Shown piece by piece: positions 35,149-43,284 of a stretch of 64,000 bases of DNA. Both the position numbers and the translations under genes were made by a program. The DNA is from an uncultured Eubacteriaceae bacterium. GTDB taxonomy: Bacteria > Bacillota > Clostridia > Lachnospirales > CAG-274. The stretch is taken from the NCBI GenBank assembly GCA_946497035.1, contig CAMMIW010000002.1:62001-126000 (forward strand), written 5' to 3'. The notes beneath the pieces were generated by a model. It was not told the DNA's origin. It searched no databases and was given only the letters and a program-made list of their open reading frames with translations. Position 1 is the first letter of the stretch; each line of letters begins with the position of its first letter.

Positions 35149-36141
35149 TTAAATATTATCCATAATTATTTTTGGTATATCAACTAAAGGTGCTTGTATT
35201 AAAATACCACCTATCTCATTAGCAGCCTTTGGCATACCATATACAACACAGCTATTTTTATCTTGTCCTATAGTATAACCGCCTTTATTTTTTATATTTA
35301 ATATACCTAATGCACCATCATTGCCCATACCTGTTAATATGGCAGATACTACCTTTGGTGCTGCATTATCTGCAACGCTATCAAACAATACGTCAACAGA
35401 AGGCATATGTCCATTAACCTTTGTTTCTTGCCTGCAAGATAAATATAACTTTCCTCCTCTTTTTAAAACCCTCATATGATAGCCACCTGGTGCTATATAT
35501 ACAACACCATATTTTAACATATCTCCATCTTCTGCCTCTTTCACATACATTTTGCAAATATCGTTTAGCCTATTTGCATACATTCTTGTAAAGCCTGCCG
35601 GCATATGTATAACGATAACTATCGGTGGAACATCTTCTGTTAAAGTCGTAAGTATAGATTGTACCGCTTCTGTGCCACCTGTAGATGCACCTATAGCTAT
35701 TATTTTTTCAAAAAACCTATCTACCTGTTGCTTTTTAGCTCTAGAATTTATTATATTAGCAATTTCTACAGATTGGTTTATTTTTGTTAATAAGCTTTTT
35801 ATAAAAACTTTATATTCTATATTGGTAGGGGTTTGTTTAAGTATAATATTTGCCATAGCACCTTTTGTCATAGCAAAAAAATTTGTAGTACTACTCTCTC
35901 CAACGCAAATCCAATTTAGCTTGTTTATATGAAAAAATTCTATTATATCATTTGTTCTCTCTTTACTTTTTGAAGATATTTGTGTTACAAAAATCTTACT
36001 TTTTTTATTTGTATACCTTCTTATTTCTTCTAAATTGTTTGTACATTTTTCAACATCTATATTATATAACTCTAAGGTTTTTTTAGTAACATTTAAAAAT
36101 TGGGTTGACTCTGAAAATAAAACAATGCTAAGTTGTTTCAT
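35149..36141 (-). CDS. cheB: CheB-type chemotaxis methylesterase with degenerate receiver
   Basis: CheB removes methyl groups from chemoreceptor glutamates. The C-terminal domain (about 145-330) is a complete methylesterase: IAIGASTGGTEAVQSIL with the catalytic Ser, IVIHMPAGFTRMYANRLN with the His, and LTGMGNDGALGI with the Asp. The N-terminal 120 residues look like a response-regulator fold, but the acidic pocket is missing (LFSES) and the phospho-acceptor region reads KIFVTQISS without Asp. Phosphorylation by CheA is therefore unlikely. ATG 36141 has GAGG SD 8 bases upstream, so the longer GTG frame is not used. It is the last gene of the chemotaxis group. Confidence 0.9.
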   Translation of the reverse strand: MKQLSIVLFSESTQFLNVTKKTLELYNIDVEKCTNNLEEIRRYTNKKSKIFVTQISSKSKERTNDIIEFFHINKLNWICVGESSTTNFFAMTKGAMANIILKQTPTNIEYKVFIKSLLTKINQSVEIANIINSRAKKQQVDRFFEKIIAIGASTGGTEAVQSILTTLTEDVPPIVIVIHMPAGFTRMYANRLNDICKMYVKEAEDGDMLKYGVVYIAPGGYHMRVLKRGGKLYLSCRQETKVNGHMPSVDVLFDSVADNAAPKVVSAILTGMGNDGALGILNIKNKGGYTIGQDKNSCVVYGMPKAANEIGGILIQAPLVDIPKIIMDNI

Positions 36142-36179
36142 AAATATCACCTCATTACTAAATATAAATATTTTAGGCT

Positions 36180-36250
36180 CAATAATAAATGTTAGGATTA
36201 AGAATCAAAAACCTTACCCTTTTTTTCTTTATCCCCCAATAATATAAAAA
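36180..36250 (-). repeat. Dispersed intergenic repeat, copy E
   Basis: The minus strand reads TTTTTATATTATTGGGGGATAAAG, then AAAAAAAGGGTAAGG, ending TTAATCCTAACATTTATTATTG. It lies between the cheW terminator and cheB. Confidence 0.6.
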
Positions 36251-36263
36251 GAATCATATTTTA

Positions 36264-36306
36264 AAGCTCTGACAAAGCATTAAATATATTCACTTCATCA
36301 GAGCTT
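36264..36306 (-). terminator. Hairpin after cheW
   Basis: A perfect 9-base stem AAGCTCTGA/TCAGAGCTT encloses a partly paired loop that contains ATATATTTAATGC, similar to the core of the dispersed repeats. Only a short T-run (TTT) follows on the minus strand, so it may be a weak terminator or a processing site. Confidence 0.5.
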
Positions 36307-36311
36307 CTTGC

Positions 36312-36773
36312 CTAACAATATAAAAATTTATCAAGGTCTAATAAAAGCTGAACTTCATTGTTCATTTTACCGATAGCTTTTATAAATTTATTTTGATATT
36401 TTAATTTTGCATTAGGTGGAGAAGATATAAAATTTTTAGGAATATACAATACTTCATTTACTGTGTCTACAATTATACCTATTTGATTATCTTCATATTC
36501 TATAATAATTATGCAAGTAAATTCATCATATGCTCTTTCTTCTTTATTAAATCTTATCCTAACATCTATAACTGGTATGATAGAACCTCTAAGGTTTATA
36601 ATACCTTTTATAGCCTCTGGATTTTCTGGCATCCAAGTTATAGCAGGTACTGGTATTATTTCTATAACGTGACTTATATCAATACCAAAAATTTCATCTT
36701 CTATAATAAAAGTTAAATATTTATTTTTAGTAGTGTCGTTGTCTACTTCTTTTTGATATAATTCATTTTCCAT
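36312..36773 (-). CDS. cheW: Chemotaxis adaptor protein CheW
   Basis: CheW bridges chemoreceptors and the kinase CheA. The 153-residue protein is a single SH3-like CheW domain: KYLTFIIEDEIFGIDISHVIEII, IKGIINLRGSIIPVIDVRIRF, and the C-terminal KAIGKMNNEVQLLLDLDKFL. The NLRG motif that contacts receptors is intact. It follows cheA by 17 bases. Confidence 0.96.
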   Translation of the reverse strand: MENELYQKEVDNDTTKNKYLTFIIEDEIFGIDISHVIEIIPVPAITWMPENPEAIKGIINLRGSIIPVIDVRIRFNKEERAYDEFTCIIIIEYEDNQIGIIVDTVNEVLYIPKNFISSPPNAKLKYQNKFIKAIGKMNNEVQLLLDLDKFLYC

Positions 36774-36790
36774 CTTTCTATCCCCCTATA

Positions 36791-39115
36791 TTAGTTGTCA
36801 TAAAATCCTGCAACATCTACTATTAAAGATATATCACCATTACCAAGTAACGTACAACCGCTTATACCTTTTACTTTTTTAATATAATTAGGTATGCTTT
36901 TTACAACAACCTGTTGCTCGCCTATAAGCTCATCAACAAATAAACATACTGTTCTACCTTCCATCTCAAGCCTTATAACAACACCCTCTTCAATATCTTT
37001 AATATCTGTAGGAGCATTAAAGAAATCATATAGTCTAACTAAGTTAAACACATCTTCTCTAAGTGTTATCATTTCGTTACCGTCTGGATCTAAGAAAATA
37101 TTTTCTTTTTTAGTTTTAAAAGTTTCTTGTATAGCAGCAATAGGTATAGTATATTTAGCACCACCCATACTAATAAGCATACCTTCAATAATAGCAAGAG
37201 TTAAAGGTATTTTAAGTATAGTTGTTGTGCCATAACCTTGCTCACTTTCTACAATTATGCTACCGCCTACAGCCTCTATATTAGCTGTAACAACGTCCAT
37301 ACCTACCCCACGTCCAGAATAGCTAGTAACGGCTTCTTTAGTAGATAAACCTGCATGGAATATAAGCTGATATATTTCTCTATCTGTATATTCTTCTTCT
37401 GGCTTTTTAAGTATACCTGCCGATTTAGCTTTAGCTAAAACCTTTTCTTTGTTAATACCTGCGCCATCATCTTTAACGCTAATAAGAATTTCTCCACCAG
37501 AGTTTCTAGCCTCAAGCTTAATAACACCTTTTTCTTCTTTACCTGCTTTCACCCTATCTTCTGGTAGTTCTACCCCGTGGTCTACCGAGTTTCTTATTAT
37601 GTGCATAAGAGGATCTGCTATATGCTCAATAATATTTTTATCTACCTCTGTATCTCTACCCTCAATAATAAGCTCTATATTTTTACCAAGAGCCTTACAC
37701 ATATCTCTAACAATTCTTTGCATTTTAAAGAATGTAGCATCTAATGTTACCATACGCATACTCATAACACTATCTTGTACATCTTTTATAATTTTTCTAA
37801 GTTGTCTAGCCGATTTATTAAAGTTTTCAAGCTCTAAACCGTCAAGATCTGGGTTTTGAGTAGTCATAGCCTCTGATATAACAAGCTCACCCATAAGGTT
37901 TAACAATTGATCTAATTTGCCTATACTAACACTTATCATTTGTTGTGAAGAGCCTTGTTTTTTATTAGCCTCTTTAGACTTGTCGTTTTCTTTATTGTTA
38001 GCTTTAGGTTTTTCTTTAGGTTCTTGTTTAGGTTCTTGTTTAGGTTGCTCTTTAGGCTTTTCCACCTCTTTAGCTTCTTCTTTTATCTCTTCTTCTTCAA
38101 CCTCCTCAAGATACAAAGCTTTTAAAAATACTGTTTGGCTAAGCATCTCGTGAACCTCTTCATAATCTTTGTTTATAGAAAATGTAATTTTAAAGCCTTT
38201 ATCTCTTATTAATTCTATACAATCTTCTGACATAACATCTTTTGGATCATGCACAATATTATCTGCAATAGCCTGTAAGTTATGTACAATCGTATAAGAA
38301 CGTATATTTTCCATTTCACAACCATCATCAAAATATATGGTTGCTTTATATCTTTTTAAAATATAAGGGTTAAGCTCAAAGCTTTTTAAATATATTGTAG
38401 AGTTTATAACTTCGTGTAATTGCTCATATGCAACATCTGTAGCTATAACAAATTTAAAGCCTTCTTTTTTAATTATTTCTTCAGATTTTTCATCTGTAAC
38501 ATCTTTAGGTATTGTATGGATTATATCTCCAAGATCTTTTAAATGGTTTATAACATTAAAAGAACGTATATTTTCCATACCACTTTCATCTTCAAAATAT
38601 AAATGACATTCATATTTATTTTCAAATTGAGATGAGTCTACGCTAGGTTCGTTGTTTGTACCTTGTTGTTTTGTTTCTTCTTTTTTAGCTGCTTTTGGCT
38701 CTTCAGAAACTTCTTCACCTTTTAAAACACATAAAAAGGATTTTATTTTTTTAATTACTTCTGTTGGATCAGAGTCTGCCTCGCCACCATCTGCTATTTT
38801 ATCAAGCTCATTTTTTATAAAGTCCATACCTTCAAGAACTAAATCTGTAAGAGTAGAATAATCAACATCTGAAGGATTTTCTTCTCTTAAAAAGAAAAAT
38901 AAGTCTTCTGTAGCGTGAGCCGTTTTAGAAACATTTTCATACATCATCATAGCTGCAGAGCCTTTAACAGTATGCATTATTCTAAATATTTCATTAATAT
39001 TATCCATAGAATAACCATCTTCACATTCTATTATTAGTTGTTCTAGCTGCTCTACAAGCTGGTTCATTTCAAATATAAACATATCTAGCATAGATTCTCT
39101 TGAAAAATCTGCCAC
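36791..39115 (-). CDS. cheA: Chemotaxis histidine kinase CheA with duplicated P2-like domains
   Basis: CheA phosphorylates itself in response to receptors and passes the phosphate to CheY. The 774-residue order is: P1 Hpt domain with the phosphorylated His in MHTVKGSAAMM (about residue 48); two similar domains at about 165-250 and 255-345 (each with Y-F-D/E-D-x-x-ENIRS and PKDV); an acidic/Lys-rich linker; P3 dimerisation; P4 ATPase with NSVDHGVELPEDR, DDGAGI, GRGVGMDVV; and P5 CheW-like regulatory domain. The start codon is GTG. Duplicated CheY-binding domains are less usual. It begins a cheA-cheW-cheB transcript. Confidence 0.95.
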   Translation of the reverse strand: MADFSRESMLDMFIFEMNQLVEQLEQLIIECEDGYSMDNINEIFRIMHTVKGSAAMMMYENVSKTAHATEDLFFFLREENPSDVDYSTLTDLVLEGMDFIKNELDKIADGGEADSDPTEVIKKIKSFLCVLKGEEVSEEPKAAKKEETKQQGTNNEPSVDSSQFENKYECHLYFEDESGMENIRSFNVINHLKDLGDIIHTIPKDVTDEKSEEIIKKEGFKFVIATDVAYEQLHEVINSTIYLKSFELNPYILKRYKATIYFDDGCEMENIRSYTIVHNLQAIADNIVHDPKDVMSEDCIELIRDKGFKITFSINKDYEEVHEMLSQTVFLKALYLEEVEEEEIKEEAKEVEKPKEQPKQEPKQEPKEKPKANNKENDKSKEANKKQGSSQQMISVSIGKLDQLLNLMGELVISEAMTTQNPDLDGLELENFNKSARQLRKIIKDVQDSVMSMRMVTLDATFFKMQRIVRDMCKALGKNIELIIEGRDTEVDKNIIEHIADPLMHIIRNSVDHGVELPEDRVKAGKEEKGVIKLEARNSGGEILISVKDDGAGINKEKVLAKAKSAGILKKPEEEYTDREIYQLIFHAGLSTKEAVTSYSGRGVGMDVVTANIEAVGGSIIVESEQGYGTTTILKIPLTLAIIEGMLISMGGAKYTIPIAAIQETFKTKKENIFLDPDGNEMITLREDVFNLVRLYDFFNAPTDIKDIEEGVVIRLEMEGRTVCLFVDELIGEQQVVVKSIPNYIKKVKGISGCTLLGNGDISLIVDVAGFYDN

Positions 39116-39204
39116 GTTTTATCAATCCCTTCTGTTTAGTTTAAATAAAATTTTATTTACAGTTAATTTTTATTAATTTAAGGTTTTAAATAATACATAA
39201 TATA

Positions 39205-39232
39205 ATTATAACAAATTTTTATAAAAAATCAA
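39205..39232 (-). promoter_or_regulatory. Sigma-A promoter of cheA-cheW-cheB
   Basis: TTGATT (39232-39227) and TATAAT (39210-39205) are 16 bases apart, between the cheR stop and the cheA start. Confidence 0.65.
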
Positions 39233-39241
39233 ATTATGTAG

Positions 39242-40054
39242 TTATTTTTTTCTATATACGGCCGGCATAACATATTCATAATCTGTTTTTATATTATTTA
39301 ATGTTTCCGAATGGCCGATAAAAAGATAAGCCCCTCTTTCTGATGCATCATAAAACTTTTTAATAAGCTGTGTTCTTGTGTTGTCATCAAAATATATCAT
39401 TACATTTCTACAAAATATAACCTGAAACTTTTTTTTAAAAGGAAACTTAGGTTCCATTAAGTTAAATTTTCTATATGTTATTTTGTTTTTTATATCATCT
39501 ACAACCTTAACTTGTCTATCATTAATGTTTTTAAAATAGTTACTTTTCCAATCTTCGCTTAATGGCTTTATTTGATCTTTTGTATATACCCCATTTATAG
39601 CCTTTTTTAATATAGATGTAGATATATCTGTGGCTAAAAGCTCTGTGTCCCAATTGCCTTTTTGTTTAAAATAATCTGTAAGTATCATCTCTAATGTATA
39701 AGATTCTTCTCCTGATGAACACCCAGCGCACCACATTCTAACATCTTTATCTTTTGCCGTAGATTCTATATAAGGTAATACCGTATTTTTTAAATATTCA
39801 AAATGGTCTACCTCTCTCATAAAAAAAGTATGGTTAGTTGTCATTTTGTCTATAAATGTTATAGATGCGGTGCCTGTTTTATCATTTACTAAATATTCAT
39901 AATATTCTGTAAATGTTTCAAACCCTTTTTTATCTAGTATATTTTTTAGCCTAGAATAAACTAAAGATTTTTTATCACTAGCTAAGCTAATACCAAAATT
40001 TTCTTTTATATAATTTCTAATAATAGAAAACTCCTTATCAGTCATCTCTTGCAT
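39242..40054 (-). CDS. cheR: Chemotaxis protein methyltransferase CheR
   Basis: CheR uses SAM to methylate glutamates of chemoreceptors. The 270-residue protein has an N-terminal helical domain (FSIIRNYIKENFGISL) and the catalytic domain with MTTNHTFFMREVDHFEYL, the SAM-binding VRMWCAGCSSGEESYTLEMIL, ATDIST and VIFCRNVMIYFD. Its length is normal. The SD (GGGTGATG) before ATG 40054 is moderate. It has its own promoter (40096-40124), separate from cheA. Confidence 0.96.
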   Translation of the reverse strand: MQEMTDKEFSIIRNYIKENFGISLASDKKSLVYSRLKNILDKKGFETFTEYYEYLVNDKTGTASITFIDKMTTNHTFFMREVDHFEYLKNTVLPYIESTAKDKDVRMWCAGCSSGEESYTLEMILTDYFKQKGNWDTELLATDISTSILKKAINGVYTKDQIKPLSEDWKSNYFKNINDRQVKVVDDIKNKITYRKFNLMEPKFPFKKKFQVIFCRNVMIYFDDNTRTQLIKKFYDASERGAYLFIGHSETLNNIKTDYEYVMPAVYRKK

Positions 40055-40095
40055 TTAACATCACCCAATTCTCTTTATTATAATCCGTTATATTA

Positions 40096-40124
40096 ATTAT
40101 ACATAAAATTAATAAATATGTCGA
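40096..40124 (-). promoter_or_regulatory. Sigma-A promoter of cheR
   Basis: TCGACA (40124-40119) and TATAAT (40101-40096) are 17 bases apart on the minus strand, about 40 bases upstream of the cheR start. Confidence 0.6.
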
Positions 40125-40233
40125 TAGTTATATTAAATATTTTATATTTTTTATTATATTTTTTTGTATGTAAATGTTATTATTATAAAATATACCTATA
40201 GATTATATGCAAGCAATAATAGATAAAATTTAA

Positions 40234-40262
40234 TTGAAAAAACTTTTTGTTTATTATATAAT
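40234..40262 (+). promoter_or_regulatory. Sigma-A promoter of deoD
   Basis: TTGAAA (40234-40239) and TATAAT (40257-40262) are 17 bases apart, leaving a leader of about 70 bases before deoD. The rest of 40055-40338 is AT-rich without other recognisable features. Confidence 0.65.
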
Positions 40263-40338
40263 TAACTTATTAATAAATTTATATACTAAAAATTTTTATT
40301 TTTATAAATATTAAAACATATTAAAAGGAGATGATTAT

Positions 40339-41040
40339 ATGAAACATACCCCACATATAAACCAAACTGCCGAAATAGCAGAAACTATTTTATTGCCTGG
40401 AGATCCTTTAAGAGCAAAATTTATAGCAGAAAATTTTTTAGAAAATCCTGTTCAATTTAACGCAGTAAGAGGTGCTTTAGGTTATACAGGAACATATAAG
40501 GGCAAAAAAATATCTGTTATGGGCACAGGTATGGGTATGCCTAGCATTGGTATATATTCTTATGAACTTATTAAAACATTTGGAGTTAAAAATCTTATAA
40601 GAATAGGCTCTTGTGGGGCTCTTAGCAAAGATTTAGCTGTATATGATATAGTATTTGCTATGTCTGCCTCTACAGATTCAAACTTTGCTAATCAATATCA
40701 GTTGCCAGGAACATTTGCTCCTACTTGTAGCTATTTTCTTTTAGAAAAAGCTAAAAACATAGCCGATAGCAAAAATATACCTGTTCATATTGGTAATATT
40801 TTATCTACGGATACTTTCTATTCAGAGTTTAAAGATGCTCATAATCTTTGGGCTAAAATGGGGGTTTTAGGGATAGAAATGGAAGCGGCAGCCTTATATA
40901 TGAATGCGTCAAGGCTTGGTGCTAATGCTCTTTGCATATTAACAGTTAGTGATCATATAATGACAGGTGAAGAAATATCTGCCGAAAAACGTGAAAAAAC
41001 ATTCACTAAAATGATGGAAATAGCTTTATCTATGGCATAA
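40339..41040 (+). CDS. deoD: Purine-nucleoside phosphorylase DeoD
   Basis: DeoD splits purine (deoxy)nucleosides to base and pentose-1-phosphate in nucleoside salvage. The 233-residue, hexameric-type sequence shows MGTGMGMPSIGIYSYEL, RIGSCGAL, GVLGIEMEAAALYMNA and VSDHIMTGEE, the last with the catalytic Asp. SD AAGGAG is 8 bases upstream of the ATG. It is a single-gene unit ending in a strong terminator. Confidence 0.96.
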   Translation: MKHTPHINQTAEIAETILLPGDPLRAKFIAENFLENPVQFNAVRGALGYTGTYKGKKISVMGTGMGMPSIGIYSYELIKTFGVKNLIRIGSCGALSKDLAVYDIVFAMSASTDSNFANQYQLPGTFAPTCSYFLLEKAKNIADSKNIPVHIGNILSTDTFYSEFKDAHNLWAKMGVLGIEMEAAALYMNASRLGANALCILTVSDHIMTGEEISAEKREKTFTKMMEIALSMA

Positions 41041-41059
41041 TAAATGTTATAAGTTTAAA

Positions 41060-41090
41060 AAGGCTATAGACTTTGTCTATAGCCTTTTAT
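41060..41090. terminator. Bidirectional terminator after deoD
   Basis: A perfect 12-base stem AAGGCTATAGAC/GTCTATAGCCTT with a TTT loop is followed by TTTTATTT on the plus strand. The stop of the minus-strand small frame lies in its right arm. Confidence 0.9.
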
Positions 41091-41321
41091 TTAATATTAT
41101 TGTTATTGGATTCTAATATTTCGGTAAATTCTTTATATGTGCTTAAATCTTCATTTAGAGTAGTTACTGTAGTTGTACCAATATTTTTATATTCTATATC
41201 TACTAAAGCATCTGCTTTAATAGTTATAGTTTTGTGAGCTAATTTGAAAGAATAATTCATATTATAGTTATAGGTTAGCTATTTTATCTACTTCTATAAT
41301 AACTACCATAAACTTTTTCAT
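41087..41321 (-). pseudogene. Small frame-disrupted gene, or two overlapping small ORFs
   Basis: ATG 41321, with AAGGAG 10 bases upstream, opens MKKFMVVIIEVDKIANL and stops after 17 residues. A second frame, shifted by one base, takes over there and runs 57 residues from ATG 41260 (MNYSFKLAHKTITIKADALVDIEYKNIGTTTVTTLN) to 41087, without an SD of its own. One base change in length near 41270 would join them into a single protein of about 78 residues. I do not recognise the product. It may be a pseudogene, a frameshift-regulated gene, or noise. The remaining part of 41041-41463 holds the promoter of the ANTAR gene. Confidence 0.4.
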
Positions 41322-41401
41322 CCAAAACACTCTCCTTCATATAATAATATATAATAAATTTATCATATATTTAGTTTTGAGCCAACAAACATTATAATAT
41401 C

Positions 41402-41430
41402 TTTACATTTTTAAAATAATTTGATAGAAT
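41402..41430 (+). promoter_or_regulatory. Sigma-A promoter of the ANTAR gene
   Basis: TTTACA (41402-41407) and TAGAAT (41425-41430) are 17 bases apart, about 34 bases upstream of ATG 41464. Confidence 0.6.
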
Positions 41431-41463
41431 TTTATATATAAATTTAATAATTTGGAGACTTTT

Positions 41464-41988
41464 ATGAAAAAAAACAATATTATAATTGCTTTTTCATCTA
41501 ATAAAATATGTAATAACATTAGTTACATACTTAATAAAAATGGTATAAACTATACCTATGTTTGTAAAACTGGATATAACCTTAGAAAATGTTGCAGTTT
41601 TTATGAAAATGGCATAATTATATGTGGCACAAATTTTATAGATGAACCTATATATAACATTATAGAAGATTTTTACAAAGATTTTATTTTTTTATTAATT
41701 GGTAATATACATACAATAGGTTTATATAGTGATGAAAAAGTTTATAAGCTTTCAACCCCTTTAAAACAAGAAGATATTATTAATGCCCTAGATGTAGCTT
41801 ATTATAAAAATAGTGAAAATATAGAAAATAAAAATAATGAGATTATTAAAAAAGCTAAAAATTTGCTTATAAAAAATAATAATTTTACAGAAGAAACAGC
41901 ACATAAATATATACAAAAAAAGAGTATGGATAGCGGTAAAAAAAATATACATATAGCAAAGCTTATTATAGATAAATATGAAAAATAA
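41464..41988 (+). CDS. ANTAR-domain antiterminator with degenerate receiver
   Basis: The C-terminal 55 residues (NNEIIKKAKNLLIKNNNFTEETAHKYIQKKSMDSGKKNIHIAKLIID) fit the ANTAR RNA-binding domain, which acts by binding two-hairpin RNA motifs to prevent termination. The N-terminal 110 residues look like a response-regulator fold (IIIAFSSNKICNNISYILNKNGI), but the acidic pocket and the phospho-acceptor Asp are not evident (IIICGTNFID). So it is probably not a classical two-component regulator. A TTG-started frame exists at 41452, but GGAG lies 6 bases before ATG 41464 (174 residues). It is a single-gene unit. Its targets are unknown. Confidence 0.8.
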   Translation: MKKNNIIIAFSSNKICNNISYILNKNGINYTYVCKTGYNLRKCCSFYENGIIICGTNFIDEPIYNIIEDFYKDFIFLLIGNIHTIGLYSDEKVYKLSTPLKQEDIINALDVAYYKNSENIENKNNEIIKKAKNLLIKNNNFTEETAHKYIQKKSMDSGKKNIHIAKLIIDKYEK

Positions 41989-41990
41989 AA

Positions 41991-42022
41991 TTTGGCTGTA
42001 GACATTGTCTACAGCCTTTTAT
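41991..42022. terminator. Bidirectional terminator between the ANTAR gene and the NlpC/P60 gene
   Basis: A perfect stem GGCTGTAGAC/GTCTACAGCC with an ATT loop is followed by TTTT on the plus strand and a T-rich run on the minus strand. It serves two convergent genes. Confidence 0.88.
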
Positions 42023-42069
42023 ACTTTAAATAATTATATAATAACCATTTATAACTAGTAACTTTTCAT

Positions 42070-43173
42070 TTATGGTAAAATTCTTCTTGCACCATAATAA
42101 GTTTTTTGTGCATAATCGTTATTTAAACTAGATATTATAACACCTTGATTTTTACTATCTGTACAATGTATATAGTTACCATCTGAAATATATATACCCA
42201 CATGAGAAATAGGCGTATTGCCACCAGTATTAAAAAATACTAAATCTCCTGCTCTTAAATCACTTTTTTCAACTGATGTTCCATTTAAATATTGATCTCT
42301 AGAAACACGGTTAATATTTATACCAAAATGTTTAAATACTGCATATGTAAAACCTGAACAGTCTGTCCCAACATTTAGATTTGTGCTACCATATATATAT
42401 GGCTTTCCTAAATGCAATTTAGCAAAATTAATAACATTTTCTGGTGTTGCATCTGAACTTATAGACGGTTGTTGTTCTTTTTCATTTGTTATAGTAGCAA
42501 ATTGTGAGCTTATATAACCTATTTTACCATTATATTTAACCTTTAACCAAGAGCCACTATCTTCTAATAAATCTGTATAGCTACCGCTTGGTATAACTCC
42601 TAAAACTTGTGAAGATGTAGCAGGGCTCTCTCTAAGGTTAAGCCCACTTTCAGATGTTATTTTTGCATATTTACCTGTAGGTACATTGTTTTTATTATCA
42701 CTATTATTTTGATTGTTATTTTGGTTATTATTTTCTGGTAATTGTTCTTCTGGTTTAGAGCTTACTAAATATATATTTTCTATATAACCTATTTTTTCAT
42801 TAAAAAATATTTGAGAAAAATTACCATCTTGCTTGCCAACTACTACCATAGAGCCTGTTGGTATAGAACCTACAGCTTGTCCTACATTAGATGGTTGAGC
42901 AAAAACAGGCACATTATCTGCTTTTAAATTAGTAACTTTTGCAAATTTTGTTGTAACATAGTTATAATCAGTAAAAGATATTTTAAAAACAGAATCTAAG
43001 CTATCCATTTTAGATATAGCCTCACCATTTTTAGATGATATAATGGATATATCTTCTTTTTTTACACTATCTATATTATTAGCTGTAACAACATTTGTAG
43101 CATAAACATTTACATTGCTAGCTAACAAGGCTAATGCTATTACAGACGTTTTTGTTACACTTTTAATTTTCAA
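42070..43173 (-). CDS. Secreted NlpC/P60 endopeptidase with SH3b domains
   Basis: The 367-residue protein is a probable peptidoglycan hydrolase cutting stem peptides. It has a signal peptide (residues 1-25, SVIALALLASNVNVYA), a first SH3b domain (about 75-135), an Asn-rich linker, a second SH3b domain (about 165-225, YAKITSESGLNLRESPATSS), and the catalytic NlpC/P60 domain (about 245-367). Catalytic residues are Cys in GTDCSGFTYAVF, His in PISHVGIYI and a third polar residue in YIHCTD. The start is TTG with an AAGGAGG SD. It is a single-gene unit with a strong promoter. It may act in cell separation or sporulation. Confidence 0.93.
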   Translation of the reverse strand: MKIKSVTKTSVIALALLASNVNVYATNVVTANNIDSVKKEDISIISSKNGEAISKMDSLDSVFKISFTDYNYVTTKFAKVTNLKADNVPVFAQPSNVGQAVGSIPTGSMVVVGKQDGNFSQIFFNEKIGYIENIYLVSSKPEEQLPENNNQNNNQNNSDNKNNVPTGKYAKITSESGLNLRESPATSSQVLGVIPSGSYTDLLEDSGSWLKVKYNGKIGYISSQFATITNEKEQQPSISSDATPENVINFAKLHLGKPYIYGSTNLNVGTDCSGFTYAVFKHFGININRVSRDQYLNGTSVEKSDLRAGDLVFFNTGGNTPISHVGIYISDGNYIHCTDSKNQGVIISSLNNDYAQKTYYGARRILP

Positions 43174-43208
43174 AAAATTTCCCTCCTTAGTAACTATAGT
43201 TAATTAGA

Positions 43209-43238
43209 ATTATACACCTAAACATATATTTTTGTCAA
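43209..43238 (-). promoter_or_regulatory. Sigma-A promoter of the NlpC/P60 gene
   Basis: TTGACA (43238-43233) and TATAAT (43214-43209) are 18 bases apart, with a TG just before the -10. It lies 36 bases upstream of the TTG start. Confidence 0.8.
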
Positions 43239-43250
43239 TTTTATATATCC

Positions 43251-43282
43251 AAAAAAAGATAGGATAAGTAACCTATCTTTTT
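43251..43282 (-). terminator. Rho-independent terminator after dnaJ
   Basis: AAAAGATAGG pairs with CCTATCTTTT around an 8-base loop on the minus strand. A seven-T run follows, right after the dnaJ stop. Confidence 0.85.
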
Positions 43283-43284
43283 AA

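Noticed and set aside
38062..38200. Repetitive Lys/Glu/Pro codons in cheA resembling a tandem DNA repeat.
   Set aside because: This is the usual low-complexity linker between CheA domains, not an independent repeat element.
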